A DNA stretch of 20,258 nt from Candidatus Odinarchaeota archaeon. Lineage in GTDB: Archaea > Asgardarchaeota > JAGGXT01. Each line of letters begins with the position of its first letter. Within the stretch, counting starts at the first letter, position 1. Location of the stretch: contig JAGGXT010000349.1 in assembly GCA_021162905.1 (NCBI GenBank), positions 1 through 20,258 of the forward strand. Reading direction: 5' to 3'. Positions 6,596-15,232 of the stretch are shown one piece after another. Both the position numbers and the translations under genes were made by a program. The notes below the pieces were generated by a model that saw only the letters and a list, made by a program, of their open reading frames with translations, made no database searches and was not told where the DNA came from.

Positions 6596-7435
6596 TTATA
6601 GGTATATAAAGAGAAGAGCTCCTACTGCTGCGCCAAAGAGAGAACTAAGCAGATTAACCATATCATTATTCAGCCATTTGATCCCTCTAATATGCCTTGT
6701 TTTATTACCGCAAGAATGTATCCTTTTCTCAGTCTCTTTCATGCAGTGATCACAGTAGAACATAGCTTGTACAGTGGCTCCTAGAAAACTATCCATTATA
6801 CATCCTAAAAAGCCACTAAGCAACGCAACGATAACTAACCATGTCAATTTATTAAATACAAAATAACCAGTTGTTACAGTAATCCATAAGCCTCTTGCTA
6901 TGAGAGCTACTAGTCCTACAATTAATGCACCAAGAATTGAGGCAAATGTTCCAATTTTAGTAATGCCCCCGCTAGTTCCTGGCTCTACCTTCTTAAGTGT
7001 TGTTATTAACCTTGGACTAGATTTGCTTAAAATACCTATTTCTGTGCCCCATGTATCTGCAGTTACAGTAGCCACTGCACCAATGAATGCTGCAAAGAAA
7101 ATATCCGAGGTTATAAAATTTTCAGTAATTGCTAATAACATTGGTATTAATCCATTTGCTACAACTTGAAATGCGTCTCTAGTACCTCCCTTTTCAAACT
7201 TCTCCGCTACAAGTTTATTCTTTATATTTTTCTTGTATTTCGTTACAAAGCTTGATGTGAAGAGAAACGTAACTAATAAGAGAAACCATGTCTTCCCGCC
7301 GAATGCCATTGTTATAACTCCAATTATAAAAGCTGCTATAACTCCATCCTTAGTTAAAAGTTTCTTTTTTATAGCTAAAATTGCTAAGATAGTTGACAGT
7401 ATAATTCCTAATAGCAAATTTTCAATAGTAAACAT
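6596..7435 (-). CDS. DUF92/TIGR00297 integral membrane protein (VTE6-related)
   Basis: This 279-residue protein with about seven membrane segments carries the hallmarks of the DUF92/TIGR00297 family: GGTRDAFQVVANG (83-95), TADTWGTEIG near 124-133, and a C-terminal KWLNNDMVNL. A cytosolic-type loop before the last helix holds CDHC and then HSCG, a possible metal-binding cluster that I recall in other family members. Plant and cyanobacterial relatives (VTE6) phosphorylate phytyl phosphate in isoprenoid recycling. An archaeal role on polyprenyl phosphates for ether lipids is plausible but unproven. The ATG start is supported by AAGGTGG about five bases upstream. It heads a minus-strand unit with a 39-residue protein and diverges from the dehydrogenase operon. 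Confidence 0.85.
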   Translation of the reverse strand: MFTIENLLLGIILSTILAILAIKKKLLTKDGVIAAFIIGVITMAFGGKTWFLLLVTFLFTSSFVTKYKKNIKNKLVAEKFEKGGTRDAFQVVANGLIPMLLAITENFITSDIFFAAFIGAVATVTADTWGTEIGILSKSSPRLITTLKKVEPGTSGGITKIGTFASILGALIVGLVALIARGLWITVTTGYFVFNKLTWLVIVALLSGFLGCIMDSFLGATVQAMFYCDHCMKETEKRIHSCGNKTRHIRGIKWLNNDMVNLLSSLFGAAVGALLFIYL

Positions 7436-7570
7436 CTATGCCACCTTATATTAACACTATTAGTTTGTTACGATTCTAAAGCTTTCTAACGCTTGAAACA
7501 AGACAAAAGAAACGATAGTAATAAATATTTACTACTCTTTTTGAATCTTGTACACATTTACTATTTATTT

Positions 7571-7603
7571 TTTATTTAAATAAATATAAAAAGTTATAAA
7601 AGA
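7571..7603 (+). promoter_or_regulatory. Promoter region of the dehydrogenase operon with AT palindrome
   Basis: TTTATTTAAATAAA (7571-7584) is a perfect 14-base palindrome next to TATA-like sequences AAATATAAAAA (7582-7592) and TTATAAAAG (7594-7602), 32-64 bases ahead of the TTG start. The TATA boxes are credible promoter elements. The palindrome is pure A/T, so operator function is unproven. The remaining bases of the 199-base divergent spacer (7436-7570) show nothing I can name. Confidence 0.4.
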
Positions 7604-7634
7604 TAATTAAACCGAACTAGTAGAGGTGTGTATA

Positions 7635-8633
7635 TTGAAAGCTGCTATTTTAACAGAAAAGGGAATTATCGTAAAGAATGTGCCTAAACCGAATATCTCG
7701 AATACTGATGTATTAATTCGTGTAAAATCCGTTGGAATTTGTGGTACCGATATAGCTATTTACAAAGGTACTTACAAGAAAAATCTTCCGTTAATTTTAG
7801 GCCATGAGTTCTCTGGTGTTGTGGAAGAAGTGGGTGAGAATGTTAAAAACGTATCTGTAGGCGATCGCGTTACTAGTGAAATTAATATTTCATGCGGTTC
7901 TTGCTATTATTGTTCCCATGGAATGCCAACTCATTGCTTAAATAGGAAAGCTATTGGAATTTCAACAGACGGTGCTATGGCTGAATATGTAAAAGTCCCA
8001 GCTCGTAATGTGCATAGACTTCCAGATCAGATAGATTTTGATGACGGCACATTTGTTGAACCATTAGCAGCTGCTATTGAAACATTTATTATGAGTCCAA
8101 TTAAAGAGAATAGCTGTGTTGTAATATATGGCAGTGGAAAAATGGGTCTGTTAATAGCGCAAGTTGCAAAAGTATATGGTGCTGAAAAAACTATCGTTAT
8201 TGATAAAGTAGACTGGAAGTTAAAGTTAGCAAAGCAATTAGGTGTTGATGTAACTATAAATTCGCAGAATGAAAATGTCAAGGCAAGAGTTCTCGAAGAG
8301 TGCAATGGTGTGGGTGCCGATATTGTAGTGGAGGTAACAGGAAGTCCAAGCGTTTTTTCTGAATGTTTTGATATAGTTAAGGCCAGAGGTACAATAGCTC
8401 TTAAAAGCACTCATGGTGTAAATACGCCTATTAATATAACTGACATTGTGGTTCGCGAGTTAAAAATCCAAGGATCAAGATGCGGTCCATTTGAACCTGC
8501 AATAGAACTTCTATCAAGCGGAGAAATAAAAGTTAAACCATTAATTTCAAAAATATTTCCCATAGACGAGACTGATGAAGCATTTAAAGCAGCAATGAGT
8601 CCTGATACCATTAAGGTTATAATTCATCCTTAG
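7635..8633 (+). CDS. Zinc-dependent medium-chain alcohol/polyol dehydrogenase
   Basis: This MDR-superfamily dehydrogenase of 332 residues resembles threonine, sorbitol and archaeal alcohol dehydrogenases. The catalytic zinc ligands are C36 (GICGTD), H57 and E58 (GHE), with E142 in the VEPLA motif. A structural zinc site of four cysteines is complete (C87, C90, C93, C101). The Rossmann motif GSGKMG (166-171) followed by D190 at the end of the second strand suggests NAD preference. The start is TTG at 7635: GAGGTG (7623-7628) lies six bases ahead, whereas the in-frame GTG at 7626 overlaps that ribosome binding site. The amidohydrolase gene follows after 12 bases with its own AGGAGG, indicating an operon. 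The substrate cannot be fixed from sequence; an amino alcohol or polyol is likely from family resemblance. Confidence 0.92.
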   Translation: MKAAILTEKGIIVKNVPKPNISNTDVLIRVKSVGICGTDIAIYKGTYKKNLPLILGHEFSGVVEEVGENVKNVSVGDRVTSEINISCGSCYYCSHGMPTHCLNRKAIGISTDGAMAEYVKVPARNVHRLPDQIDFDDGTFVEPLAAAIETFIMSPIKENSCVVIYGSGKMGLLIAQVAKVYGAEKTIVIDKVDWKLKLAKQLGVDVTINSQNENVKARVLEECNGVGADIVVEVTGSPSVFSECFDIVKARGTIALKSTHGVNTPINITDIVVRELKIQGSRCGPFEPAIELLSSGEIKVKPLISKIFPIDETDEAFKAAMSPDTIKVIIHP

Positions 8634-8645
8634 GAGGTTTTAATT

Positions 8646-10172
8646 TTGGAGGCTGACGTATTCCTATATAATGGCAACTTTATAATTCTTGATAGTAACT
8701 ATAAAGATGTAGACGCCATAGCAATAAAATACGGACTGATAGTAGATATAGGCAATTATAATGAAATTAAAGATCTTATAGGTAGTAAAACAAGAGTCAT
8801 TGATCTTAAAGGAAAAACTGTAATTCCTGGTTTCATAGATAGTCATACTCACTTTATCTCACTCGGTATGAAAAAGATGTCCCTTGATTTATCAAACACA
8901 AAATCAATAAAAGAAGTCTTAGATTTGATAGAACGCAAAGTGAAAGAGCTAAAACCAGGAGAATGGATTGTAGGGTACGGATGGGATGAAACTAAATGGT
9001 CTGAAAAAAGATATATAACATCTGACGATATAGATAGCGTTTCTCAGCAAAATCCCGTTCTACTAATTAGAATATGTGGTCATATGGGAACTTTAAATAC
9101 ATTAGGTTTGCAAATCTTAGGATTTGATAAGAATCCTAATATCAAATTTGGAATTATAAAGGAAAATGATCTTAAAAGGGCGCGTGACCTCCTAAACCCC
9201 TCAGTAGATCAGATGGAAAAGGCAATAGAGCTAGCTTTTAAGGAAGCAAAAGAAAATGGTGTTACATCGCTGCATGATAATGTTGATGAAAAATATCTCA
9301 AAGGATATCAAACTAGATACTTGAAACACTATGAGTTTCCAGTTAGCATTTACCTCTTGATTTGGAAAGATTTCTTTTCGAAAATACTTTCAAGCGGCTT
9401 TCGTACAAAATTCGGAAATAGTATCCTTAGGATAGGTGCCATAAAGCTGATGGTTGACGGGTCAGTTGGAGCTAGGACAGCAGCATTTTTTGAGCCCTAT
9501 AAGGACGATCCATCAACTAGGGGTATAATGGTTATCCCAGAAGATGATTTGTATGAAATTGTAGAAACAGCTCATGTTAATGGAGTTCAACTGGCAATAC
9601 ATGCCATAGGAGATAGAGCTATCGATATATCATTGGATGCTCTCAAATCTGCATATAAGAAAGTTCAAAGAAATGATCTCAGACATAGACTAGAACATGT
9701 AGAATTTCCAACTGAAGAACAAATAGACACGATGAAACGATTAAAAATTATAGCGTCCATGCAACCTAATTTTGTAGGAAATTGGGGTCAGCCTGATGGG
9801 ATGTATACCATTCGCTTAGGAAAGGAGAGATGGCGAAGAAATAATCCATTTAAAGAGTTCATTGAAAAAGGGGTAATTGTCGCTTTTGGTAGCGATTGTA
9901 TGCCATTTGGGCCACTATATGGGTTACATTTTGCGGTAAATCATTTTGTTGAGGAAAGTTCAATTTCACCAATAGAGGCTTTACAAGCATATACATACAA
10001 TGGGGCTTTTGCTTCGTTTGAAGAAGAAATTAAAGGCAGCTTAACTCCTGGAAAATACGCTGATTTGGTAGTTCTTAGTGACAATCCGTTAAAAAATCCA
10101 ACAAAAATAAGAGAAATTAAGGTATTACTGACAATACATCATGGAAAAATAGTTTTTTCTAACTTCGTTTAA
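8646..10172 (+). CDS. YtcJ-like amidohydrolase (amidohydrolase 3 family)
   Basis: This 508-residue metal-dependent hydrolase of the amidohydrolase superfamily most resembles the YtcJ group. It has the N-terminal composite beta domain with GKTVIPGFIDSHTHF, giving H67 and H69 as the HxH metal pair. Further ligand-like residues are H319 (IHAIGDRAID), H351 (RLEHVEF) and D417 (GSDCMP). The family motif KLMVDGSVGARTA lies near residue 272, and the C-terminus closes with the usual GKYADLVVLSDNP. Length matches the family. The start is TTG 8646 behind AGGAGG (8632-8637). The preceding dehydrogenase gene ends 12 bases upstream. Family members hydrolyse amides such as formylated amines. Its 3' end overlaps mutL by 14 bases in convergent orientation. 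Confidence 0.9.
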   Translation: MEADVFLYNGNFIILDSNYKDVDAIAIKYGLIVDIGNYNEIKDLIGSKTRVIDLKGKTVIPGFIDSHTHFISLGMKKMSLDLSNTKSIKEVLDLIERKVKELKPGEWIVGYGWDETKWSEKRYITSDDIDSVSQQNPVLLIRICGHMGTLNTLGLQILGFDKNPNIKFGIIKENDLKRARDLLNPSVDQMEKAIELAFKEAKENGVTSLHDNVDEKYLKGYQTRYLKHYEFPVSIYLLIWKDFFSKILSSGFRTKFGNSILRIGAIKLMVDGSVGARTAAFFEPYKDDPSTRGIMVIPEDDLYEIVETAHVNGVQLAIHAIGDRAIDISLDALKSAYKKVQRNDLRHRLEHVEFPTEEQIDTMKRLKIIASMQPNFVGNWGQPDGMYTIRLGKERWRRNNPFKEFIEKGVIVAFGSDCMPFGPLYGLHFAVNHFVEESSISPIEALQAYTYNGAFASFEEEIKGSLTPGKYADLVVLSDNPLKNPTKIREIKVLLTIHHGKIVFSNFV

Positions 10173-11907
10173 ATAGTCTGTAAAGCTTCTTCTTCTTTAT
10201 TTCAATAATCGTAGGTCTACCATGCGGGCAAGTGAATGGATTTTCAGTTAATGAAAACAGTTCATAAATTATTTTTCTCATTTTTTCCATGGTTAATGGC
10301 TCACCTGCTTTAATAGCCGACTTACAAGCAATCATTGAAATTATTTCTTTCTCTTTTGGTAACCTGCCAACTTTAACATCCTCAAGTGAGAGTAGTTCAT
10401 CTATAAAATCCTTGATTTCGTCCTTGGTCGCAATTTCTTTAATTATAACAGGAACACTTCTTACAATGAAAGTATTTCCACCAAAGTAATCTATATCAAT
10501 TCCAAATGTTTTTAAATAATCAAGCAGGTTTTTTAATAGTTCAATTTTTTGTGGAGCAACATCTATCATGTATGGCTCTAATAGCTCTTGGCTCTTAATT
10601 CTATTTTCCTTATACTCTTTGCTGAATTTTTCGAATTGTATTCTCTCATGTGCAGCATGTTGATCTATTATGTAGATACTATCATCATCAGTGGCTATAA
10701 TAAAAACATTAGCAACCTGCCCTAAAATTCTCCAAGGTGTTTCAAATTTCGGCATATGTTCAACTTTTAGAAAGTCATGAATATCAACCAATGTCGTTTG
10801 AACACCTTTCTCAGTTATTGTAGTGTCTATGATCTCCTTTGGAGATTTTACTTTTCCAACTTCTATTTGCTGCCCCTCAACTGCATGCAATTGTTTTTCT
10901 GAGATTTCTGGTTGCAATTTTTCTCTGAGTAAACAATTCCTAATACCATCTTTAACTATATTATAGACAATATCTGGATTGTGGAATCTAATCTCTCGCT
11001 TTGTAGGATGAATATTAACATCAACATCTTCTGGTGGAATCTCAATATTTATTATAGTAATTGGATATCTGCCCTCAGGGAGTAATGTAAAATATGCCTC
11101 ATCTATTGCTCTATATAATAAAGCATTAGAAACGTATCGCCCGTTTACAAAAGTTATAATGTAATCCCGAGTAGCTCTGGATATAGATGGCTTTGATGTA
11201 ACCCCCCATACTCGCAGTCTCTCTCTTTTCTCATCAACATTTATCATGTTTAATGCAACATCATTCCCGTAGATGAAACTAACTTTGTCAATTAAACTTT
11301 TAGATGCGGGTGATGAAATAATTAATCTACCGTTGTGCGTTAATTTAAAATGAATATTTAGGTACAAGAAAGAATATTTTGTTACGATATCTGCTATATG
11401 TCCAAATTCGATTGATGGTAATTTTAAGAATTTTCTTCTAACTGGAACATTAAAGAATAAGTCTTTTACTATAATTGTAGTTCCTGGTTGACAGCCAATA
11501 GGTTCAACCTTTTTAAGAACTCCTCCCTCAACTATAACTTTTGTACCTATTTTTTCTTCCTTAGTACGTGTAATTATTGTTAGTCGGGAAACGGCTGCTA
11601 TACTCGCTAATGCTTCTCCTCTAAAACCTAATGTAGTTATACGATAAAGATCTTCGGTTGATTTTATTTTACTAGTGGTATATCTTTCAAAGGATAATAG
11701 AGCATCCTCTCTTGTCATCCCTACCCCATTATCTACTACCTTGATTTGTTTTAATCCCCCTCCTAAAACATCGATGTATATTGCAGTTGCTGAGGCGTCT
11801 ATAGAGTTTTCTATGAGTTCTTTAACAACCGATGCTGGTCTTTCTACAACCTCCCCAGCTGCGATCTTCTTTATAACATCCTCTGATAACTTAATTATTC
11901 TTCCCAC
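10159..11907 (-). CDS. mutL: DNA mismatch repair protein MutL (endonuclease type)
   Basis: MutL couples mismatch recognition by MutS to strand removal. From GTG 11907 it has 582 residues. The GHKL ATPase domain shows E33-N34 (ENSIDA), DNGVGM (59-64) and GFRGEAL (94-100). The C-terminal dimerisation domain carries the nicking motif DQHAAHERIQFE (415-426), which matches DQHA-x2-E-x4-E, plus an ACKSA stretch and CPHGRP (560-565), both part of the metal site. It should therefore be a latent endonuclease, as in organisms without MutH. GGGAG (11917-11921) lies nine bases before GTG 11907 but is adjacent to the in-frame TTG at 11916, so the GTG start is preferred. Transcribed with mutS, whose stop is 15 bases upstream. 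The linker (about 330-385) is short compared with many bacterial MutLs. Confidence 0.96.
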   Translation of the reverse strand: MGRIIKLSEDVIKKIAAGEVVERPASVVKELIENSIDASATAIYIDVLGGGLKQIKVVDNGVGMTREDALLSFERYTTSKIKSTEDLYRITTLGFRGEALASIAAVSRLTIITRTKEEKIGTKVIVEGGVLKKVEPIGCQPGTTIIVKDLFFNVPVRRKFLKLPSIEFGHIADIVTKYSFLYLNIHFKLTHNGRLIISSPASKSLIDKVSFIYGNDVALNMINVDEKRERLRVWGVTSKPSISRATRDYIITFVNGRYVSNALLYRAIDEAYFTLLPEGRYPITIINIEIPPEDVDVNIHPTKREIRFHNPDIVYNIVKDGIRNCLLREKLQPEISEKQLHAVEGQQIEVGKVKSPKEIIDTTITEKGVQTTLVDIHDFLKVEHMPKFETPWRILGQVANVFIIATDDDSIYIIDQHAAHERIQFEKFSKEYKENRIKSQELLEPYMIDVAPQKIELLKNLLDYLKTFGIDIDYFGGNTFIVRSVPVIIKEIATKDEIKDFIDELLSLEDVKVGRLPKEKEIISMIACKSAIKAGEPLTMEKMRKIIYELFSLTENPFTCPHGRPTIIEIKKKKLYRLFKRS

Positions 11908-11922
11908 AAGTTTCAACTCCCA

Positions 11923-14583
11923 CTAGACAAAATCTTCAAGTGTAAATTGCCCAGTTTTTTCAATTTTCTTTTCTTTTTCCTTTTCAGTTTCAAATTCTTT
12001 CAACTTTTCCTTTAAGGATGGATATTTTTTCTCTTTTTCAACAATAATCTCGGGCTGTAGATCCTCCTCTGTTATTTTTTCCTCCTTTATTAGAAAACGT
12101 TTTTTATCTATCTTTTCCTCCTCCTTAATTCTTTCAACAGGGATCTCAATTTTACTTGTGCTTTCGATGTATTGCAATATTTGTCCCGCTCTATCAATAA
12201 CCTCGTCGGGTAAACCTGCGAGTTTCGCAACATGAATACCATAACTTTTGTCAGTAGGTCCTTCCACCAATTTTCTTAGGAATATCATCTTGTGACCATG
12301 TTCTGCTACTTCTATATGGTAATTTTTCACTCTCTGAAGGATACCCTCAATCTGAGTTATATGGTGGTAATGTGTTGCAAATAATGTTTTGGCTCCAATA
12401 TAATTATGTATATATTCTATAACTGCCCATGCTATGCTCATTCCGTCAAAGGTTGATGTTCCTCTTCCAATTTCGTCCAAAATTATTAAGCTCCTGTCTG
12501 TTGCATTATTCAGAATATTTGCAGTCTCTAACATCTCTACCATGAAAGTACTTTGCCGTCTTGATATATCATCAATAGCACCAACCCTGGTAAAAATTCT
12601 ATCAATTAATCCAATTCGAGCATAGCTTGCTGGTACAAAGCTACCAATATGAGCTAGAAGAGCTATCAATGCAACTTGCCTAATATATGTACTTTTACCA
12701 GCCATGTTCGGTCCAGTGATGATCATTATTTGAACATTCTTATTATTCAAATATGTATTATTTGGAACAAAATCCTCCTCTATCATTTTTTCAACAACAG
12801 GATGTCTGCCATCTCGAATCTCAATAACATCGCTCTCATCAACTATAGGTTTTACATAATTATTTTCTACAGCAACTTCTGCAAACGTTGAAAGAACATC
12901 TAAGGTTGCGATGGCATCTGCAAGCTTTAGTATATTATCTGTCTCTGCACAGATTTTATCTCTTATTTCTAAAAATAATTGATATTCTAACTCCTTTATC
13001 CGTTCTTCAGCTGTTAGTACTTGGGTTTCAAATTCTTTAAGCTCTGGTGTTATATATCTTTCTGCATGCGTTAAAGTTTGTTTTCTAATATAATCCTTAG
13101 GAACCTTTGAAAGGTGGGTTTTTGGCACCTCAATGTAATAGCCAAATACTTTATTATATCCAACCTTAAGAGATTTTATCCCCGTTCTGGCTCTCTCTTT
13201 TTGTTCAAGTGATAAAATCCAATTTTTACCTTGCCTAAGAATTTCTCTTAATCTATCAAGCTCCTCATTATACCCATCTTTTATTATTCCTCCTTCTTGT
13301 ATTGTTGGAGGTGGCTCTGGAACTATTGCTTTTTCGATAAGCTCTACTAAATGTGGTAATCCATCAAGTTTATTTCTAAGATCTTTTAATAATTCACTTT
13401 CTGCATCTTTGATGGTACTTGCTATTAATGGTACCTGCTTGAGTGAATCTTTTAATGCAATAACATCCTTTGGATTTAATCTTCCCAAGTTAAGTCTGCT
13501 GATTATTCTTGCTAAGTCATAAATCTTATCAATGCAATCCCTTAAAGCTCTTCTCATAATAGTTTTCTTTGTCAACTCATCAACAGCATCAAGCCTTAAG
13601 TTTATCTCATTAATATTCTGCAATGGCTGTAAAATCCACTTCTTCAATAATCTACTTCCCATAGATGTAACTGTTTTATCCAAAACCTCAAGAAGGGTAC
13701 CTCTTGTACTTCCATCTCTAAAGTTTTGAATTAATTCCAAATTCCTAATGGTGGTTGAGTCTAACATCATATATTTTCTATTAAAGTAGGTTCTAAGTGT
13801 CCTGATGTTGCTTAGTTTTGTTTTTTGTGTATCCATTAGATACAAAACAATTGCACCAGCAGATGATATTGCAAGAGGTAAATTTTCACATCCAAACCCC
13901 TCTAAACTATTTACATTAAAATGCTCTATAAGTGTCTCTCTTGCATAATCAACATCAAAATAATAATCTGGAAGAGGTGTAAAGGTGACATCTATTTCAT
14001 TCTTAATTCTTTCAATTAAATCACCATTAGTATTATATTGGCTCTCTGGGATTATACATTCCCTTGGGAAGAATCGAGAGATTTCCGTAATAAGATCATC
14101 TATAGCATTATTACCCTCTATTTGTGTAGTAAGAAACTCCCCAGTTGATACATCTACAATAGAAAAGCCGAAACCCTTTTTAGCTTTCACAATGCTTGCA
14201 AGATAGTTATTTGACTTGTCCTCAAGGAGAGTTTCTTCAATTATAGTTCCTGGTGTTATAACTCTAACTACGTCACGAGCTACAACCTTCTTTCGTGGAT
14301 CTGGCTCTTCTAATTGTTCGGCAATCGCAACCTTATATCCTCTTCTTACAAGCCTTGCAATATATTGGTCAGCACTGTGATGCGGGACTCCCGCCATGGG
14401 CGTTTTATCTCTTTCCTTATCTCTTGATGTAAGAACAATGCCAAGTTCTTTAGAAATTATAATCGCATCTGTACCAAAGGTCTCATAAAAGTCTCCTACT
14501 CTAAAGAAGAGTATTGCATCCTTATACTTTTTCTTTAATTTTAAATATTGTCTCATCATAGGGCTAAATTTCAGCTCGGCCAT
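11923..14583 (-). CDS. mutS: DNA mismatch repair ATPase MutS with PIP-like C-terminus
   Basis: MutS recognises mispairs and loops and signals to MutL. The 886 residues (ATG 14583) include the mismatch-reading Phe-x-Glu in GDFYETF (F32, E34), TPMAGVPHHSADQY near 61, and the C-terminal ATPase with Walker A GPNMAGKST (624-632) and Walker B ending LDE (D703-E704), followed by FATHYHHI. This is the bacterial-type MutS1 layout. After the ATPase comes a strongly charged Lys/Glu tail of roughly 90 residues, ending in QFTLEDFV (879-886), a PCNA-interacting-like sequence. GTG 14592 is also in frame, but GTGAT there fits better as a ribosome binding site four bases before the ATG. A TATA-like stretch lies at 14613-14624. 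Mismatch repair of this type in archaea is generally considered acquired from bacteria. Confidence 0.96.
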   Translation of the reverse strand: MAELKFSPMMRQYLKLKKKYKDAILFFRVGDFYETFGTDAIIISKELGIVLTSRDKERDKTPMAGVPHHSADQYIARLVRRGYKVAIAEQLEEPDPRKKVVARDVVRVITPGTIIEETLLEDKSNNYLASIVKAKKGFGFSIVDVSTGEFLTTQIEGNNAIDDLITEISRFFPRECIIPESQYNTNGDLIERIKNEIDVTFTPLPDYYFDVDYARETLIEHFNVNSLEGFGCENLPLAISSAGAIVLYLMDTQKTKLSNIRTLRTYFNRKYMMLDSTTIRNLELIQNFRDGSTRGTLLEVLDKTVTSMGSRLLKKWILQPLQNINEINLRLDAVDELTKKTIMRRALRDCIDKIYDLARIISRLNLGRLNPKDVIALKDSLKQVPLIASTIKDAESELLKDLRNKLDGLPHLVELIEKAIVPEPPPTIQEGGIIKDGYNEELDRLREILRQGKNWILSLEQKERARTGIKSLKVGYNKVFGYYIEVPKTHLSKVPKDYIRKQTLTHAERYITPELKEFETQVLTAEERIKELEYQLFLEIRDKICAETDNILKLADAIATLDVLSTFAEVAVENNYVKPIVDESDVIEIRDGRHPVVEKMIEEDFVPNNTYLNNKNVQIMIITGPNMAGKSTYIRQVALIALLAHIGSFVPASYARIGLIDRIFTRVGAIDDISRRQSTFMVEMLETANILNNATDRSLIILDEIGRGTSTFDGMSIAWAVIEYIHNYIGAKTLFATHYHHITQIEGILQRVKNYHIEVAEHGHKMIFLRKLVEGPTDKSYGIHVAKLAGLPDEVIDRAGQILQYIESTSKIEIPVERIKEEEKIDKKRFLIKEEKITEEDLQPEIIVEKEKKYPSLKEKLKEFETEKEKEKKIEKTGQFTLEDFV

Positions 14584-14696
14584 GATGATCACTAAATATT
14601 CTTTGAAATCGATTTATGTATAATATCTGTTATTAATTTATTTTATTATCTTTCAATAAAAACATTTTAATATTCTATAGTCACAGATTCTTTCAT

Positions 14697-14722
14697 CTCG
14701 CAAGTCTTACTTGCGGGTTTTT
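14697..14722 (+). promoter_or_regulatory. Terminator-like hairpin in the leader of the SSB gene
   Basis: CGCAAGT (14699-14705) and ACTTGCG (14709-14715) pair perfectly around a three-base loop, extended by a T-G and a C-G pair to nine pairs, and T5 follows at 14718-14722. It lies 27 bases before the SSB start. A TATA-like TTTTAATA at 14665-14672 implies that transcription starts near 14692, so the hairpin would be the first element of the mRNA leader. It could act as an attenuator or as a protein-binding leader element; chance is less likely given its GC content against the AT-rich background. Confidence 0.5.
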
Positions 14723-14748
14723 AGCTGGTGAGTTAGAAGGTGAATTAG

Positions 14749-15195
14749 TTGCCAGAATTTAAAGTTGTAAGTGAGCTTAAACCAAATATGCGTCATATAA
14801 ATTTAAAATTTAAGGTTGTTAGCATTAGCAACCCAAGAGAGGTTGTAAGTCGCAAAGATGGTTTAACTCATAGAGTGGCAGAAGCCGTTATAGGAGACGA
14901 AACGGGTATTGTAACAATGACTCTTTGGGACGACTCAATTGACATAATAGAGCCAGGAAAGAGTTATCAACTTACAAACGCATTTATGAGCTTGTTTAAA
15001 AATCGTATGCGTTTAAATATGGGGCGTCAAAGTGAGTTATCAGAAATAGATGAAGATATAAATGTAAATACCGAAAAAGATATGAGTGCCCGTGAATATC
15101 CAAAACCCCAAAGAAAAGGGTATTATAGAGAAAGAAGGGGAAGAAGGAGGAAACCATTTAAAGAATTTCGATCAAAGTTTGGTAAGCAGAGTTAA
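14749..15195 (+). CDS. Single-OB-fold single-stranded DNA-binding protein (crenarchaeal SSB type)
   Basis: The 148 residues match the architecture of the Sulfolobus-type SSB: one OB-fold (about 1-105) followed by a flexible basic tail. Typical features include LKPNMRHINLKFKVV (11-25), AEAVIGDETGIVTMTLWDD (43-61) with its conserved GDETG turn, and NAFMSLFKNRMRLNMG, the final OB strands. The tail is rich in arginine (RERRGRRRKP) rather than the acidic ending seen in bacterial SSBs, so it may contact nucleic acid. TTG 14749 is the start, with AAGGTGA at 14737-14743 five bases upstream. It sits divergent from mutS-mutL and convergent with the thiamine regulator. The expected role is coating single-stranded DNA in replication and repair; binding RNA is also possible for this group. 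Confidence 0.88.
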   Translation: MPEFKVVSELKPNMRHINLKFKVVSISNPREVVSRKDGLTHRVAEAVIGDETGIVTMTLWDDSIDIIEPGKSYQLTNAFMSLFKNRMRLNMGRQSELSEIDEDINVNTEKDMSAREYPKPQRKGYYRERRGRRRKPFKEFRSKFGKQS

Positions 15196-15232
15196 TCAAA
15201 TAATTATAAGTACTAGAAATAATACCTCCCTT

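Noticed and set aside
6900..7169. 89-residue plus-strand frame opposite the DUF92 gene
   Set aside because: The minus strand encodes a recognisable family protein with its own ribosome binding site; the plus frame has no support.
7571..7584. 14-base palindrome as an operator
   Set aside because: It is composed only of A and T in a TATA-rich promoter, so symmetry can arise by chance; kept only as part of the promoter entry.
8027..8410. 127-residue minus-strand frame inside the dehydrogenase
   Set aside because: It lies wholly within a gene with complete zinc and Rossmann motifs and shows no ribosome binding site or domain; a shadow frame.
11923..15195. Mobile island carrying mutSL and SSB
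   Set aside because: No transposase, integrase, flanking repeats or tRNA gene, and base composition is like the rest of the window.
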